64,000 nt of DNA from Gammaproteobacteria bacterium (lineage in GTDB: Bacteria > Pseudomonadota > Gammaproteobacteria > Enterobacterales > Psychrobiaceae), in the NCBI GenBank assembly GCA_013214965.1, contig JABSRU010000016.1:31314-95313 (forward strand), given 5' to 3'. A model generated the notes under the pieces. That model worked only from the letters and a program-made list of their open reading frames with translations, did no database searches and was not told the DNA's origin. Made by a program: the position numbers and the translations under genes. Positions 1 to 9,212 of the stretch are shown in pieces; position 1 is the stretch's first letter, and each line of letters opens with the position of its first letter.

Positions 1-619
1 CACCTGTTCGCCATTTGATATCATCTGGCGTTAAAGAAGAACTATCAATCAGTTCTTCACACAAGAGTCCCCAATTACTGTCCTCTAATACAATAATATA
101 CTTATAATTTACTGATTGTTCTAGCGCTGACTGATATTTTTCCGCCATTAAATACTTTGCGGTATCGATTACGTTGATATTTTGACCTCGTTCGGTCTGA
201 ATGCCAAGATACCACGATGGCTTGCCAATAAGTTTAGTCACTTTTTGCAGTGGATAAATGGCTTTTAATTTAATTAAAGGCACTGCTAAGGTCAAATTCA
301 TTGACTTAAAATATAGCACGGGAAAACTGCCCGTTAACTGCTGTTGTAACGTATTACGCGTTAACGCACTTTGCGTCTCAGTCGTGCTCACGGTTTCAGT
401 GATGACAACCGGATCGTTTTGTGGTGCCAATACTTTGTTATTCTCAGCAACAATATTAGTCAACTCAATGTCAGGCGCGGCTTCACTGACCCGAGCCAAT
501 AATTGTTCCAGTGGTTTCTTGACGACACTCTCTAGCATTTGGTGTGGCTTATCGCTAGGTTCCTCTAATAAGGTTGAAAAAAAATCACTAAGCGCTTTCG
601 ATGATCTATTTCCCATCAT
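1..619 (-). CDS. CheW-domain protein, ParP-like (3' end beyond window)
   Basis: Partial gene; the coding frame runs off the left edge. The ATG overlaps the stop of the ParA-type ATPase gene upstream (ATGA), so the two are translationally coupled. About 95 N-terminal residues look like a flexible linker rich in Glu, Val and Thr. They are followed by a CheW-like fold ([20 protein letters not shown], then a [15 protein letters not shown] stretch). CheW-fold proteins tie CheA to receptors. In Vibrio the ParP protein encoded directly after parC has this layout and holds polar chemotaxis arrays together. The ParP role here is inferred from gene order and the extra N-terminal region; a plain CheW paralogue is the alternative. 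Confidence 0.75.
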   Translation of the reverse strand, partial: MMGNRSSKALSDFFSTLLEEPSDKPHQMLESVVKKPLEQLLARVSEAAPDIELTNIVAENNKVLAPQNDPVVITETVSTTETQSALTRNTLQQQLTGSFPVLYFKSMNLTLAVPLIKLKAIYPLQKVTKLIGKPSWYLGIQTERGQNINVIDTAKYLMAEKYQSALEQSVNYKYIIVLEDSNWGLLCEELIDSSSLTPDDIKWRTG

Positions 620-1425
620 GATTTAGTCAACATATTGATTTTAGATTTTTTTTCAAGATCTAATAAATAATTTAATAGTTGCCCATAAGCAACAACCCCT
701 CGACTTCGAGGTTTAAACTGAGGTAATGGTAGATGTTTCTCACTGGCATCACGAAATTTAGTGTCGATGGGGATCACCTGGTCCCATACCCGATCAGAAA
801 ACTCATGCTTCATTTTGGCCAAAGACTCACTCGCCGCTTTTGTTCTACGATCATACATCGTTGGCACAATCGTGTAATGATAATGGTTATTTTTAGAGCG
901 CTGCATAATCAGTAAGGTTTTTATCATCCGCTCTAAGCCCTTAAAGGCCAAATACTCCGTTTGAACCGGTACTAATATTCGACTACTCGCGGCTAACGCA
1001 TTAACCATTAATACCCCTAATACCGGAGAGCAATCAACAATGGCAAAATCATAATCATAATCATTTGCAGCAGCTAATAGAATCCTTTTCAGTATAAGTC
1101 CCATGCCTTCTTGGTGACCCATCTCACGGTCTAAAGTCGCTAATGCCATTGATGATGGCAGTAGATCAATATTTTCAACCGTGGTTGTTAATATAACTCG
1201 TTCAAGTAACCGTGCTGTAAATTTTTCTGGGCATGTAAATAAATCATAAAGGGTATATTCAAGTTGATCACAATCATGCCCTAACGAAAAACCCAATGAA
1301 GAGTGAGGGTCGACATCAACCAGTAATACCCGTAGACCACGTTTCGCCATCAAGCCAGCTAATGTTAATGCTGTCGTCGTTTTACCGACTCCGCCTTTTT
1401 GATTGGCGATAGTCCACACTTCCAT
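616..1425 (-). CDS. ParA/Soj-family ATPase, ParC-type polar chemotaxis localisation factor
   Basis: 269 aa MinD/ParA-family ATPase. The deviant Walker A motif KGGVGKTT is at residues 10-17, a [13 protein letters not shown] switch follows, and a Walker B-like FAIVDCSP is near residue 130. It lies between motD and a CheW-like gene in the che cluster. In Vibrio and Pseudomonas a ParA homologue in this place (ParC in Vibrio) positions chemoreceptor arrays at the old cell pole. No parB-like gene is adjacent, so a role in chromosome segregation is unlikely. The family call is firm; the cellular role is inferred from context. Confidence 0.88.
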   Translation of the reverse strand: MEVWTIANQKGGVGKTTTALTLAGLMAKRGLRVLLVDVDPHSSLGFSLGHDCDQLEYTLYDLFTCPEKFTARLLERVILTTTVENIDLLPSSMALATLDREMGHQEGMGLILKRILLAAANDYDYDFAIVDCSPVLGVLMVNALAASSRILVPVQTEYLAFKGLERMIKTLLIMQRSKNNHYHYTIVPTMYDRRTKAASESLAKMKHEFSDRVWDQVIPIDTKFRDASEKHLPLPQFKPRSRGVVAYGQLLNYLLDLEKKSKINMLTKS

Positions 1426-1428
1426 GTT

Positions 1429-2409
1429 CTATTCCCCTTCCCTTGTCGTAATTCTTAAGCCACCGTTTGGTAATTTAATAAATTTAATTTCCTTGCTACC
1501 AACCTCATTGACCACAACATCGACCTTACTAGTCACTTTATTAACAATGACCTTTTCAGGTAAAGGTGGCTGCCAAGCATAGCGACTAATCGCGATGACA
1601 ACCCGACGATTGGCCGCTCGTGATTGCACACTATCATTAGCGATTTTTGGTTTATATTGACCATAAGCTTCAATCGCTAAACGCTGTGGTGCAATATTGA
1701 GCTGTTGAAGTAGCTCAACGATGGCACTTGCTCGTGCCGATGATAGTTGCCAATTCGATTTGAACTGCTCATTATTGATCGGTTGATCGTCGGTGTAGCC
1801 GCGGACATGGACGTAATTATTGGCCGGGGCTATCGTCTTAATAACCTGTCCAAGTAAATCACGAGTTGCCGGACGTGTCGTGGCGCTACCACTGCCAAAC
1901 AACAAGCCACTACTAAACTCAATCGTTAGCCAATTATCGTCCTGTTCTATTTTTGCGTAACCTTGCTCTAATATCTCTAACAAATCGGTTTGTAATTTTT
2001 CAGTCATTGATGAAAAAGGGGTGCCGAGTAATTTTTTATCAATATTAACTAATTCACTGTCGCCAGCAACAGGCTCAGTACCCGCTTCTTCAAGTAGCCC
2101 TTGATTAAATTGGTCTAATGGCGAAATTTTATCACCTGAAGTGAGTTTTCTATCACTGGAATTAAGCGGGATGCTACCTTGACCACCTTGTTTATCATGA
2201 CCATCAAGATGAAAAACAACCCCTAATGAATGTGATAAAATCTTATAGTCATCATTTTTAACAATTGCAAACGCATAAAGCACCACAAACACAGCGAAAA
2301 GTAGTGTCATATAATCAGCATAGGAAATTAACCAGCGTTCAGTATGGGTATCATCACTGATTGAGCTTCGCCGTCTGCTATTGAGTACCATAGTTGACTC
2401 GGTAGGCAT
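1429..2409 (-). CDS. motD: flagellar stator protein MotD (MotB family)
   Basis: 326 aa MotB-type stator subunit. A single N-terminal membrane segment begins with SYADYMTLLFAVFVVLYAF and contains the proton-carrying Asp32 typical of MotB. A C-terminal OmpA-like peptidoglycan-binding domain follows (RGYTDDQPI, SSARASAIVELL, RAANRRVVIAI). The gene overlaps the end of motC, as stator pairs usually do. A second ATG six codons in would give a shorter overlap; neither start has a strong ribosome site. The MotD name follows the Pseudomonas-style position after cheA-cheB-motC, as opposed to a separate motAB operon. Confidence 0.9.
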   Translation of the reverse strand: MPTESTMVLNSRRRSSISDDTHTERWLISYADYMTLLFAVFVVLYAFAIVKNDDYKILSHSLGVVFHLDGHDKQGGQGSIPLNSSDRKLTSGDKISPLDQFNQGLLEEAGTEPVAGDSELVNIDKKLLGTPFSSMTEKLQTDLLEILEQGYAKIEQDDNWLTIEFSSGLLFGSGSATTRPATRDLLGQVIKTIAPANNYVHVRGYTDDQPINNEQFKSNWQLSSARASAIVELLQQLNIAPQRLAIEAYGQYKPKIANDSVQSRAANRRVVIAISRYAWQPPLPEKVIVNKVTSKVDVVVNEVGSKEIKFIKLPNGGLRITTREGE

Positions 2410-3133
2410 CTAAACGCTGTTGAATAAGCTTAGGGTTTTCACCGTGGCGAATAAGTAGCACGCCCTCTAAGATCATTTCGTAATAGAGTGCCTGTTGAAA
2501 AACAATATTTCGTAATTTATGATGGATCGGTAAATATAATAAATTAGCAAATCCGACACCGTATATCGTCGCAACAAAAGCCGTGGCGATTCCGCCACCT
2601 AATGCTTCCGGTTGATCTAAAAATTGCATCGATTGTATTAACCCTAACACAGCACCTAAGATGCCTAATGTTGGACTGTATCCGCCCATAGCTTCAAATA
2701 CTTTGGCACTATGACCGAATTCATCGCGCTTAAAAAATATTCGAGTTTCGAGGGTGTTGCTAATATTATCCGCTTCGCAACCGTCAATTAACAACATCAA
2801 GCATTCACGAATAATAGGATCGGTTTCACCTTCAAGCTCATTCTCTAACGGTAAAAATCCCTCAGTGCGAGCAATAAACCCCCATCGAACCAATGTTTTT
2901 ATCCGTTGTTCAACCTTAAGCGGAGGCGGAAAAAACACCCATTTTAACATCGCAAAGCTTCGGGTAAATTGATGCCACGGTGTTTGAATCATCACTGCAG
3001 CGATCGTACCTAACACCACAATGAGTAAAGCAGGAAGATTATAAAGCGCTGCAATTGAACCACCCTCAAGCATTTGACCGCCGAGAATAGCCACTAAGGC
3101 TAAAATTATTCCTGCAATACTTAATCTATCCAC
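2378..3133 (-). CDS. motC: flagellar stator protein MotC (MotA family)
   Basis: 251 aa MotA-type inner-membrane stator subunit. Four hydrophobic segments can be seen: two near the N-terminus (about 5-22 and 28-50) and two after the cytoplasmic loop (about 152-172 and 182-203, with GGYSPTLGILGAVLGLIQSM). The cytoplasmic loop carries the charged residues that touch FliG in the family. It starts 8 bp inside the end of cheB and overlaps motD, so cheB-motC-motD read as one coupled unit. It would pair with MotD to form a proton-driven stator. Confidence 0.92.
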   Translation of the reverse strand: MDRLSIAGIILALVAILGGQMLEGGSIAALYNLPALLIVVLGTIAAVMIQTPWHQFTRSFAMLKWVFFPPPLKVEQRIKTLVRWGFIARTEGFLPLENELEGETDPIIRECLMLLIDGCEADNISNTLETRIFFKRDEFGHSAKVFEAMGGYSPTLGILGAVLGLIQSMQFLDQPEALGGGIATAFVATIYGVGFANLLYLPIHHKLRNIVFQQALYYEMILEGVLLIRHGENPKLIQQRLDAYRVNYGTQ

Positions 3134-4271
3134 GCTGCATCTCTTTTACAATGGCTTGACCGATATCTTTAATGGTAAAAATTTTATCGGTTAAACCCGC
3201 TTTTGTAACGGCCTGAGGCATGCCATAAACCACACAACTTGCTTCATCTTGCGCCCAAATGGTTGATCCTCGACTATTTAATAATCGTGCGCCATCTCGG
3301 CCATCGGCTCCCATACCCGTTAATATCACGGTTAGCACATTGCCATCATGATTTTTAGCAATTGATGCAAAATTCATGTCGGCACTCGGCTTGTAATTGA
3401 GGTGATCTGGGCCCGGCGTGACTTTTAAGCGATGATTTTTTTCAATCAACATCTGCTGCCCACCAGGGGCTAAATAAGCACAGCCCGGTTTCATAATGTC
3501 ATTATCTTGTGCTTCTTTGACGTTTATTTGACACAAGCGGTCTAAACGCTCAGCAAAAGCTCCCGTAAAAGCAGCAGGCATATGTTGAACCAACACTATC
3601 GGATAAGAAAAATTACTGGGTAATTTAATTAACAACTCTTGAAGCGCAACTGGTCCCCCCGTTGATGAGGCAATGGCTAATAAACTATATCGTTTACCAC
3701 TGGGCTTAAATGTAGTTAATTCATTGGTTCTTACGCCATGGCGGTTAACTATTTCTGGCGATGATTTCAGTCTTGCTGAGCCCGCCGCCGCTAACGATGG
3801 ACGATTGACCATTACTGGTTTTGTATCAGTACGATTAGGCGCTACGGCAACACGTGCTCGAGGAGCAAAACGTCGTTGTCTCACCAGCGCTCGAATCCGG
3901 TTAGTAATTAATTCAGCAGCAACTTTGCCTGAGCCAGCAATTTCTTCGAATTTTTTCGGCAAAAAATCCGCAGCGCCAGCATCAAGCGCATCAAGCGTTG
4001 CCTTCGCACCATCATGGGTTAACGAAGAAAACATCAACACAGGCATTGGACACTTTGCCATTATTTCACGAACAGCCGAAATACCATCAAGTACCGGCAT
4101 TTCGATATCCATCATCACTACATCGGGCTTAAGCGCTAACGCTTTATCAACTCCCTCACGTCCATTTTTTGCAAAATCGATAACTTCCATATCTGACGCT
4201 GACTTTACTATGTCACCAATACAACGTCTAAAAAAATGCGAGTCGTCAACAATTAGCACCTTAATACTCAT
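3126..4271 (-). CDS. cheB: protein-glutamate methylesterase/deamidase CheB
   Basis: 381 aa response regulator-methylesterase. The receiver domain (residues 1-125) has the acidic pair DD at 9-10, phospho-acceptor Asp55 in MMDIEMP and the conserved Lys in LPKKF. A linker of about 60 residues leads to the C-terminal methylesterase domain, which shows the catalytic elements SSTGGPVAL (Ser), VQHMPAAFT (His) and GMGADGRDG (Asp). CheB removes methyl groups from chemoreceptors and is activated by phosphate from CheA, the gene just upstream. The 45-bp gap to cheA and the overlap with motC fit one operon. Confidence 0.97.
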   Translation of the reverse strand: MSIKVLIVDDSHFFRRCIGDIVKSASDMEVIDFAKNGREGVDKALALKPDVVMMDIEMPVLDGISAVREIMAKCPMPVLMFSSLTHDGAKATLDALDAGAADFLPKKFEEIAGSGKVAAELITNRIRALVRQRRFAPRARVAVAPNRTDTKPVMVNRPSLAAAGSARLKSSPEIVNRHGVRTNELTTFKPSGKRYSLLAIASSTGGPVALQELLIKLPSNFSYPIVLVQHMPAAFTGAFAERLDRLCQINVKEAQDNDIMKPGCAYLAPGGQQMLIEKNHRLKVTPGPDHLNYKPSADMNFASIAKNHDGNVLTVILTGMGADGRDGARLLNSRGSTIWAQDEASCVVYGMPQAVTKAGLTDKIFTIKDIGQAIVKEMQRG

Positions 4272-4316
4272 TAATGGGTCATCCTCCGACCTGTTATTTG
4301 AACTGAAATAGCGTGT

Positions 4317-6422
4317 TTAAGCATATTTCTTTAGTAAACCACCAATATCAATGATCAACGCGATGCTGCCATCACTGGTGATTGTTGCACCAGAGATCCC
4401 GGGAGTACCGTGTAACAAAGCGCCCAAAGGTTTAATAACAACTTCCTCTTGACCAACCAAACCATCAACCACGAAGCCGACATCTTGCTGACCAATTTGG
4501 ACAATCACCACATGACCTTCATCCACTTTATTGGGGTCTATATTATGGCATAGCCATTTATCGAGATAGAATAATGGAATCGCTTTACCGCGAACAACCA
4601 CCGTTTGTCGACCATCGACCATGTTAGTATTTGAAAGATCTAAATTAAAGATTTCGTTCACCGCGGCTAAAGGTAAAGCAAAAGGTTGCGTTCCTATTTT
4701 AACCATCAAGGTCGGCATAATAGCCAGTGTTAAAGGTACCGTAATCTCGAGTGTCGTCCCGACACCTAGTTCGGATTTTATTTTAACCGTGCCATTGAGT
4801 TGAGTAATCTTGGTTTTAACCACATCCATCCCAACACCACGGCCTGAAATATCAGAAATTTCAGTTTTAGTCGAGAATCCAGGGGCAAAAATTAAGCTAA
4901 AGGCATCTTCATCTGACATCCTGACCGCTGACTCTTCGTCAAGTACACCTTTACTGATTGCAATATTTTTTAGTTTTTCGGGATCCATACCAGCACCATC
5001 ATCAACGATGGATAATAAAATATGATCTCCTTCTTGAGAAGCCGATAAGGTAACAGTACCTGTACGAGGTTTACCGCTAGCTTCTCGTTCATCAGGCATT
5101 TCAATGCCATGATCAACCGAGTTTCTCACCAAGTGAACTAAAGGATCTGCTAACGCCTCAACCAAGTTTTTATCAAGATCGGTATCTTCGCCAACCATGG
5201 TTAACGTGATCTCTTTCTTAAGGGTACGTGCCATGTCTCGAACGACCCGGGGGAAACGACCAAATACTTTTTTGATTGGCTGCATCCGAGTTTTCATTAC
5301 CGCGCCCTGTAAATCAGCAGTTACCATATCTAAATTAGCCACGGCTTTTGACATTTCTTCATCGCCGCTAGACAAACCAAGACTAACCAATCGATTTCGA
5401 ACCAATACTAATTCGCCCACCATATTCATAATGTCATCTAAACGAGCAGTGTCAACGCGAACCGTTGTTTCCTGTTTAGGTGTTGCAGCCTGAGATTGTG
5501 CAGATGTTTTCTTAGCTGCGGGCTTAACAACGGCTGCTTTAGCATTTTTCGGGGGTGCTGTTACCTTTATTTCTGGCGTTGACTGCACGACCTTTTTAGG
5601 CTTGGCTGGCTTGTTAGTTTGACTTAATTCACCAAGCAATCCTTCGAATTCATCATTGCTTATATCTTTATTTTTGGAGGTAGGGGCAGTTACTTTCTCA
5701 ACCACTTTATCGATCGAAGGTGTTGGGCTTTTCGCACCATGGAGCTCATCGAGAAAGGCTTCAAACTCATCGTCTGAAATATCTCCAGTACCGTTAGCAA
5801 TAGATGGTTTTGGTGCAGGCTTGGCTGTTTTTACTCCTTGAAGCTCATCAAGCATCGCTTCGAACTCTTCATCTGAAATATCATCGTTATTCAATGGAGA
5901 GGCTACTACACTCTTATTTTTTGAACCCTGTAGTTCATCTAATAAAGCATCGAACTCATCATCACTAATTGCTTGTTCATCGGCGGTAACTTCTTTAGCT
6001 TCTGGTGTCGCCTCAACTGAAACTTCTTCTCCTTCGGGCACACTCAAACGTTCTAATTCAGCCAGTAACTCTGGAGCGGCTGAATTTAAAGGCTCACGAG
6101 CCTGAACCAAAGTAAACATATCATTGATGCTGTCGAGGCCTTCAAGAATAACATCCATCAATTCGGCATTAACAGTACGCTGTCCGGTCCGTAATAGATC
6201 AAATATATTTTCGGCGCCATGGCAAACATCGACAAGTTCCTTCAATGCCATGAACCCTGCACCACCTTTAATGGTATGGAAGCCACGGAATATCGCATTA
6301 AGCAACTCAGAGTCATCTGGGTTATTTTCTAACTCAACTAATTGTTCTTGTAATAATTCTAAAATCTCGCCAGCTTCAATTAAGAAATCTTGGAGTATAT
6401 CTTCATCAACATCAAATGACAT
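4317..6422 (-). CDS. cheA: chemotaxis histidine kinase CheA
   Basis: 701 aa. The N-terminal HPt domain (1-about 105) has phospho-accepting His49 in FHTIKGGAGF. Residues 130-320 are a low-complexity linker in place of a recognisable P2 domain. It carries four near-copies of an acidic/hydrophobic motif (ISDDEFDALLDELQG and relatives at about 151-166, 181-196, 214-229 and 253-266). The P3 dimerisation helices follow (TARLDDIMNMVGELV), then the ATPase domain with HLVRNSVDHGIE, a DDGAGMD box and a GRGVGMDVV box, and a CheW-like P5 domain. The repeated motif resembles the CheY-binding tips of FliM and CheZ. The same operon encodes CheY, CheZ and CheB. Confidence 0.97.
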   Translation of the reverse strand: MSFDVDEDILQDFLIEAGEILELLQEQLVELENNPDDSELLNAIFRGFHTIKGGAGFMALKELVDVCHGAENIFDLLRTGQRTVNAELMDVILEGLDSINDMFTLVQAREPLNSAAPELLAELERLSVPEGEEVSVEATPEAKEVTADEQAISDDEFDALLDELQGSKNKSVVASPLNNDDISDEEFEAMLDELQGVKTAKPAPKPSIANGTGDISDDEFEAFLDELHGAKSPTPSIDKVVEKVTAPTSKNKDISNDEFEGLLGELSQTNKPAKPKKVVQSTPEIKVTAPPKNAKAAVVKPAAKKTSAQSQAATPKQETTVRVDTARLDDIMNMVGELVLVRNRLVSLGLSSGDEEMSKAVANLDMVTADLQGAVMKTRMQPIKKVFGRFPRVVRDMARTLKKEITLTMVGEDTDLDKNLVEALADPLVHLVRNSVDHGIEMPDEREASGKPRTGTVTLSASQEGDHILLSIVDDGAGMDPEKLKNIAISKGVLDEESAVRMSDEDAFSLIFAPGFSTKTEISDISGRGVGMDVVKTKITQLNGTVKIKSELGVGTTLEITVPLTLAIMPTLMVKIGTQPFALPLAAVNEIFNLDLSNTNMVDGRQTVVVRGKAIPLFYLDKWLCHNIDPNKVDEGHVVIVQIGQQDVGFVVDGLVGQEEVVIKPLGALLHGTPGISGATITSDGSIALIIDIGGLLKKYA
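5625..5972 (-). repeat. four tandem FliM/CheZ-like motifs inside the CheA linker
   Basis: Protein-level repeat within cheA. The four units share the pattern IS-(D/N)-(D/E)-E-F-(D/E)-(A/G)-x-L-(D/G)-E-L and are separated by 15-25 residue linkers rich in Pro, Lys and Thr. They lie between the HPt and dimerisation domains, where other CheA proteins have the CheY-docking P2 domain. They resemble the CheY-binding N-terminus of FliM (SQDEIDALLHGV) and C-terminus of CheZ (QDEVDDLLSSLGF) encoded nearby. Similar motifs are known to me in Pseudomonas-type CheA. A docking function is my inference. Confidence 0.7.
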
Positions 6423-6436
6423 AGGTTAGTGTCCTT

Positions 6437-7174
6437 TTAAAAACCGAGGCTTGAAAGTAGATCGTCAACTTCATCCTGCCCATTAACAACATCGTGTTTC
6501 TTTGCAGCAGGAACCACGGGACCATCAGGCTCTATACAGTTATCAATTTTCTCAACGGTGACATCATCCTGATGTTGGCCGAATACTTTAAGTAAACCAA
6601 TTAAATTATTTTCTACTTCATTCACTAAATCAGATATTTTATATAATACTTGACCGGTGAGATCCTGAAAATCCTGAGCGAGTAAGATATCATTTAGTTT
6701 ACCGCTTAATTTTTCTGCATCGCTAATTGATTCACTAAAATAGTTATCAATTTGTTCCCGCAATAGCCGAAATTCTCCGACTTTTATTTTACAATTTTTA
6801 AGCCGTTCCCAAGAAGGCTGTATTTCCGATACGGTTTGATGATGTTTCTGTGCCAAAGGTAGGCATTCATCAACCGCATCCATCGTTTTATTCGCTGCTT
6901 TGGCCGTTAAATCGACCACATACAACAACCGTTCTTTCGCATCAGGGAGCGATGAGTTAACCATCGATGAAAAATTATCATCGAGGCTAAAATCAACCAC
7001 AGAATCGTGAAGTTGACGCGTCAGTCGCCCAACTTCAGTAAATAGCTCTTGTTGCATCTCCCGACTAATGCGTTCAATTATTTCATTAGCACTGGTAACA
7101 CTTCCCTGTTCCAGATGCAAAACTAACTGTTTCGCTTGCTCCAATGAAATGTGTGAATACTGATTCTCGATCAT
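6437..7174 (-). CDS. cheZ: CheY-P phosphatase CheZ
   Basis: About 245 aa, mostly helical. The family-typical catalytic helix holds LLAQDFQDLTGQVL, with the Gln that activates water. The extreme C-terminus QDEVDDLLSSLGF is the CheY-binding amphipathic tail. CheZ speeds dephosphorylation of CheY-P. It lies between cheA and cheY in the usual order. The start chosen is the second in-frame ATG (MIENQYSHISLEQAK), which has a weak GGG-type site. An ATG four codons earlier (7186) overlaps only AT-rich sequence and is also possible. Confidence 0.95.
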   Translation of the reverse strand: MIENQYSHISLEQAKQLVLHLEQGSVTSANEIIERISREMQQELFTEVGRLTRQLHDSVVDFSLDDNFSSMVNSSLPDAKERLLYVVDLTAKAANKTMDAVDECLPLAQKHHQTVSEIQPSWERLKNCKIKVGEFRLLREQIDNYFSESISDAEKLSGKLNDILLAQDFQDLTGQVLYKISDLVNEVENNLIGLLKVFGQHQDDVTVEKIDNCIEPDGPVVPAAKKHDVVNGQDEVDDLLSSLGF

Positions 7175-7195
7175 TATATTGCCCATTAAAATGAT

Positions 7196-7585
7196 TTATG
7201 AAGATTCCATCCGTTGAAAAATCTTATCTAACTTTTCTTTTAACGTGCCTGCGGTAAATGGTTTAACAATATAACCATTTACGCCAGCTTGCGCTGCAGC
7301 AATAATCTGCTCACGTTTCGCTTCAGCAGTTACCATTAATACTGGTAAATGCTTAAGGTTGTCATCGGCACGAATATGTTTTAATAAATCGATACCCTGC
7401 ATCCCTGGCATATTCCAGTCTGTTACTACGAAATCAAAATCACCATCTTTAAGCATCGGTAATGCTGTCTGACCGTCATCGGCTTCAAAAGTATTTGTTA
7501 AGCCTAAATCTCTTAACAAATTTTTTATAATTCTTCGCATGGTTGAGAAATCATCTACAACCAAAATTTTCATATTTTTATCCAA
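7196..7585 (-). CDS. cheY: chemotaxis response regulator CheY
   Basis: Single receiver domain of about 129 aa. It has the acidic DD pair, the phospho-acceptor in [12 protein letters not shown], the switch Thr in LMVTAEA and the conserved Lys in GYIVKPF. CheY-P leaves the receptor array and binds FliM to change motor rotation. The start is set by a GGAGAG ribosome site six bases before a TTG codon, giving [12 protein letters not shown]. This matches the usual length in related bacteria. A TTG four codons further up or the internal ATG are less likely. The gene lies directly between fliA and cheZ. Confidence 0.97.
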   Translation of the reverse strand: MDKNMKILVVDDFSTMRRIIKNLLRDLGLTNTFEADDGQTALPMLKDGDFDFVVTDWNMPGMQGIDLLKHIRADDNLKHLPVLMVTAEAKREQIIAAAQAGVNGYIVKPFTAGTLKEKLDKIFQRMESS

Positions 7586-7624
7586 AACGCTCTCCAATTT
7601 AAAGCTGCAACATCCATGTGCTTA

Positions 7625-8350
7625 TCAAGTCCATTCTGTTAATCGCGATTTTAAGCGCAACATTGCTTGTGAATGAATTTGACTAACCCTTGATTCACTA
7701 ACACTTAAGACTTTGCCAATTTCCCTTAGGTTTAATTCTTCGTCATAATACAAAGACAGTACTAAAGCTTCTTTTTCTGGCAATGTGGTAATTGCCTCTG
7801 TTAACGCTTCCTGAAATCGCCCGGAGGCCATTTCACTAAACGACTGATCATTACTCTCATTAGCCGGACAAATAATGGCATCGTCAGAAATACCAAGATC
7901 TTCTAAGCCAATAATTTTTCCTGATACTATATCATTAAGCATTTGAGCATATTCGTCTAGGTTTATTCCTAGTTTTTTTGCAATCTCATGATCCTGAGCA
8001 GGCCGACCGAGTTCCTTTTCTAAAGAGTCGACCGCGGCGAGTACCGTTCTATTGTTTCGATGAACACTGCGTGGCACCCAATCCCCTCGACGGATATCAT
8101 CAAGCATCGAGCCTCGAATCCTAATACCAGCAAAGGTTTCAAAACTAGCGCCTTTGGTATTATCGAAGTTTTTCGCCGCTTCTAACAAACCAATCATTCC
8201 CGATTGAATTAAATCATCGAGTAAGACATTAGCTGGTAATCTTGCTTTTAAGTGGTGTGCAATTTTTTTCACCAAGCCAGCATGTTTTATGACCAGCAAT
8301 TCATCATCGCGGCTCGACTTAGCGTAAATCGCTGCTTTATTCACCAACAT
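7625..8350 (-). CDS. fliA: flagellar sigma factor FliA (sigma-28)
   Basis: 241 aa sigma-70-family protein lacking region 1. Region 2 is seen in VLLDDLIQSGMIGLLEAAKNF and GSMLDDIRRGDWVPRSVHR. Region 3 follows. Region 4 contains ALVLSLYYDEELNLREIGKV and an SESRVSQIHSQA helix-turn-helix. FliA directs transcription of late flagellar genes; probable target promoters in this window precede flgM, the second flagellin and, perhaps, a pilin. It overlaps flhG by 14 bp, so it is made from the flhA-flhF-flhG transcript. Its anti-sigma factor FlgM is encoded at 50.7 kb. Confidence 0.97.
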   Translation of the reverse strand: MLVNKAAIYAKSSRDDELLVIKHAGLVKKIAHHLKARLPANVLLDDLIQSGMIGLLEAAKNFDNTKGASFETFAGIRIRGSMLDDIRRGDWVPRSVHRNNRTVLAAVDSLEKELGRPAQDHEIAKKLGINLDEYAQMLNDIVSGKIIGLEDLGISDDAIICPANESNDQSFSEMASGRFQEALTEAITTLPEKEALVLSLYYDEELNLREIGKVLSVSESRVSQIHSQAMLRLKSRLTEWT

Positions 8351-9203
8351 TCTCGCGTGATGATTTATTTGTGACTAACTGTTCAATGAAAAATTCTAAA
8401 TGACCACCTGGCTGACTCGGTATTGGCCATGTCTGAACTTTATTCGCTAAATTTTTATAAGCCAACGACGCCGGTGATTGTGGGTATAATTCGGTGATTA
8501 ATTTTTGTTTCCTCACAGAACGACGCACGTTCTCATCAAAAGGAATAATAGCGGAAAGCTCGAGGGCGACATCTAAAAACCTATCAGTCACGCGAGTTAA
8601 CTTTGCGAACAATTCTTGGCCTTCACGTAAATTACGTACCATATTAGCCACGACTTTAATTCGAAAAACCCCATGCTCACGACTTAACAGTTTAATCAGT
8701 GCATAAGCATCGGTGATTGACGCAGGCTCATCACACACCACAGCCACAACGTCTTGAGCAGCCCGAGAGAAACTGAGCACCATATCTGAGATGCCAGCAG
8801 CCGTATCGACGATTAAAATATCAAATTCTGTGCGCATTTCACTAAACGCACGAATTAAACCAGCATGTTGTACTGGTTCTAATTCAACCATACTCTGAGA
8901 TCCAGAGGTTGCCGGAATAATACAGATGCCCTTTGGACCGTAAATCACAATATCATCGAGTTCACATTCACCGGATAACACATGTGACAGGTTTTTTTCG
9001 GCGCGAAGGCCAAGCATCACATCAACATTAGCTAAACCAAGGTCAGCATCAAGAACCATGACTTTTTTCCCCTGCTCGGCTAAAGCAACGGCCATGTTCA
9101 ATGACACGTTGGTTTTACCAACCCCGCCTTTACCACCAGTTACAGCAATAACTTTAATCATTTTATCTTGATTCATTTTTCTTAAACCGCTCGCTTGATC
9201 CAC
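8337..9203 (-). CDS. flhG: flagellar number regulator FlhG (MinD-like ATPase)
   Basis: 288 aa ParA/MinD-type ATPase. The deviant Walker A is GGKGGVGKTNVS, with LDADLGLANVD and LIVDTAAGISDMV after it. The GTG start is supported because it includes the N-terminal DQASGLRKM motif, the conserved activator helix that stimulates the FlhF GTPase. A start at either downstream ATG would delete it. In polar flagellates FlhG restrains flagellar number by acting on FlhF and on FleQ/FlrA. It lies between flhF and fliA in the canonical order. Confidence 0.96.
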   Translation of the reverse strand: MDQASGLRKMNQDKMIKVIAVTGGKGGVGKTNVSLNMAVALAEQGKKVMVLDADLGLANVDVMLGLRAEKNLSHVLSGECELDDIVIYGPKGICIIPATSGSQSMVELEPVQHAGLIRAFSEMRTEFDILIVDTAAGISDMVLSFSRAAQDVVAVVCDEPASITDAYALIKLLSREHGVFRIKVVANMVRNLREGQELFAKLTRVTDRFLDVALELSAIIPFDENVRRSVRKQKLITELYPQSPASLAYKNLANKVQTWPIPSQPGGHLEFFIEQLVTNKSSRENVGE

Positions 9204-9212
9204 GTATTATGC

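Noticed and set aside
3673..4311. 212-aa open frame on the plus strand opposite cheB
   Set aside because: It is a reverse-strand shadow of a well-conserved gene, with no ribosome site or recognisable domain. The same holds for other opposite-strand frames in the flagellar genes.
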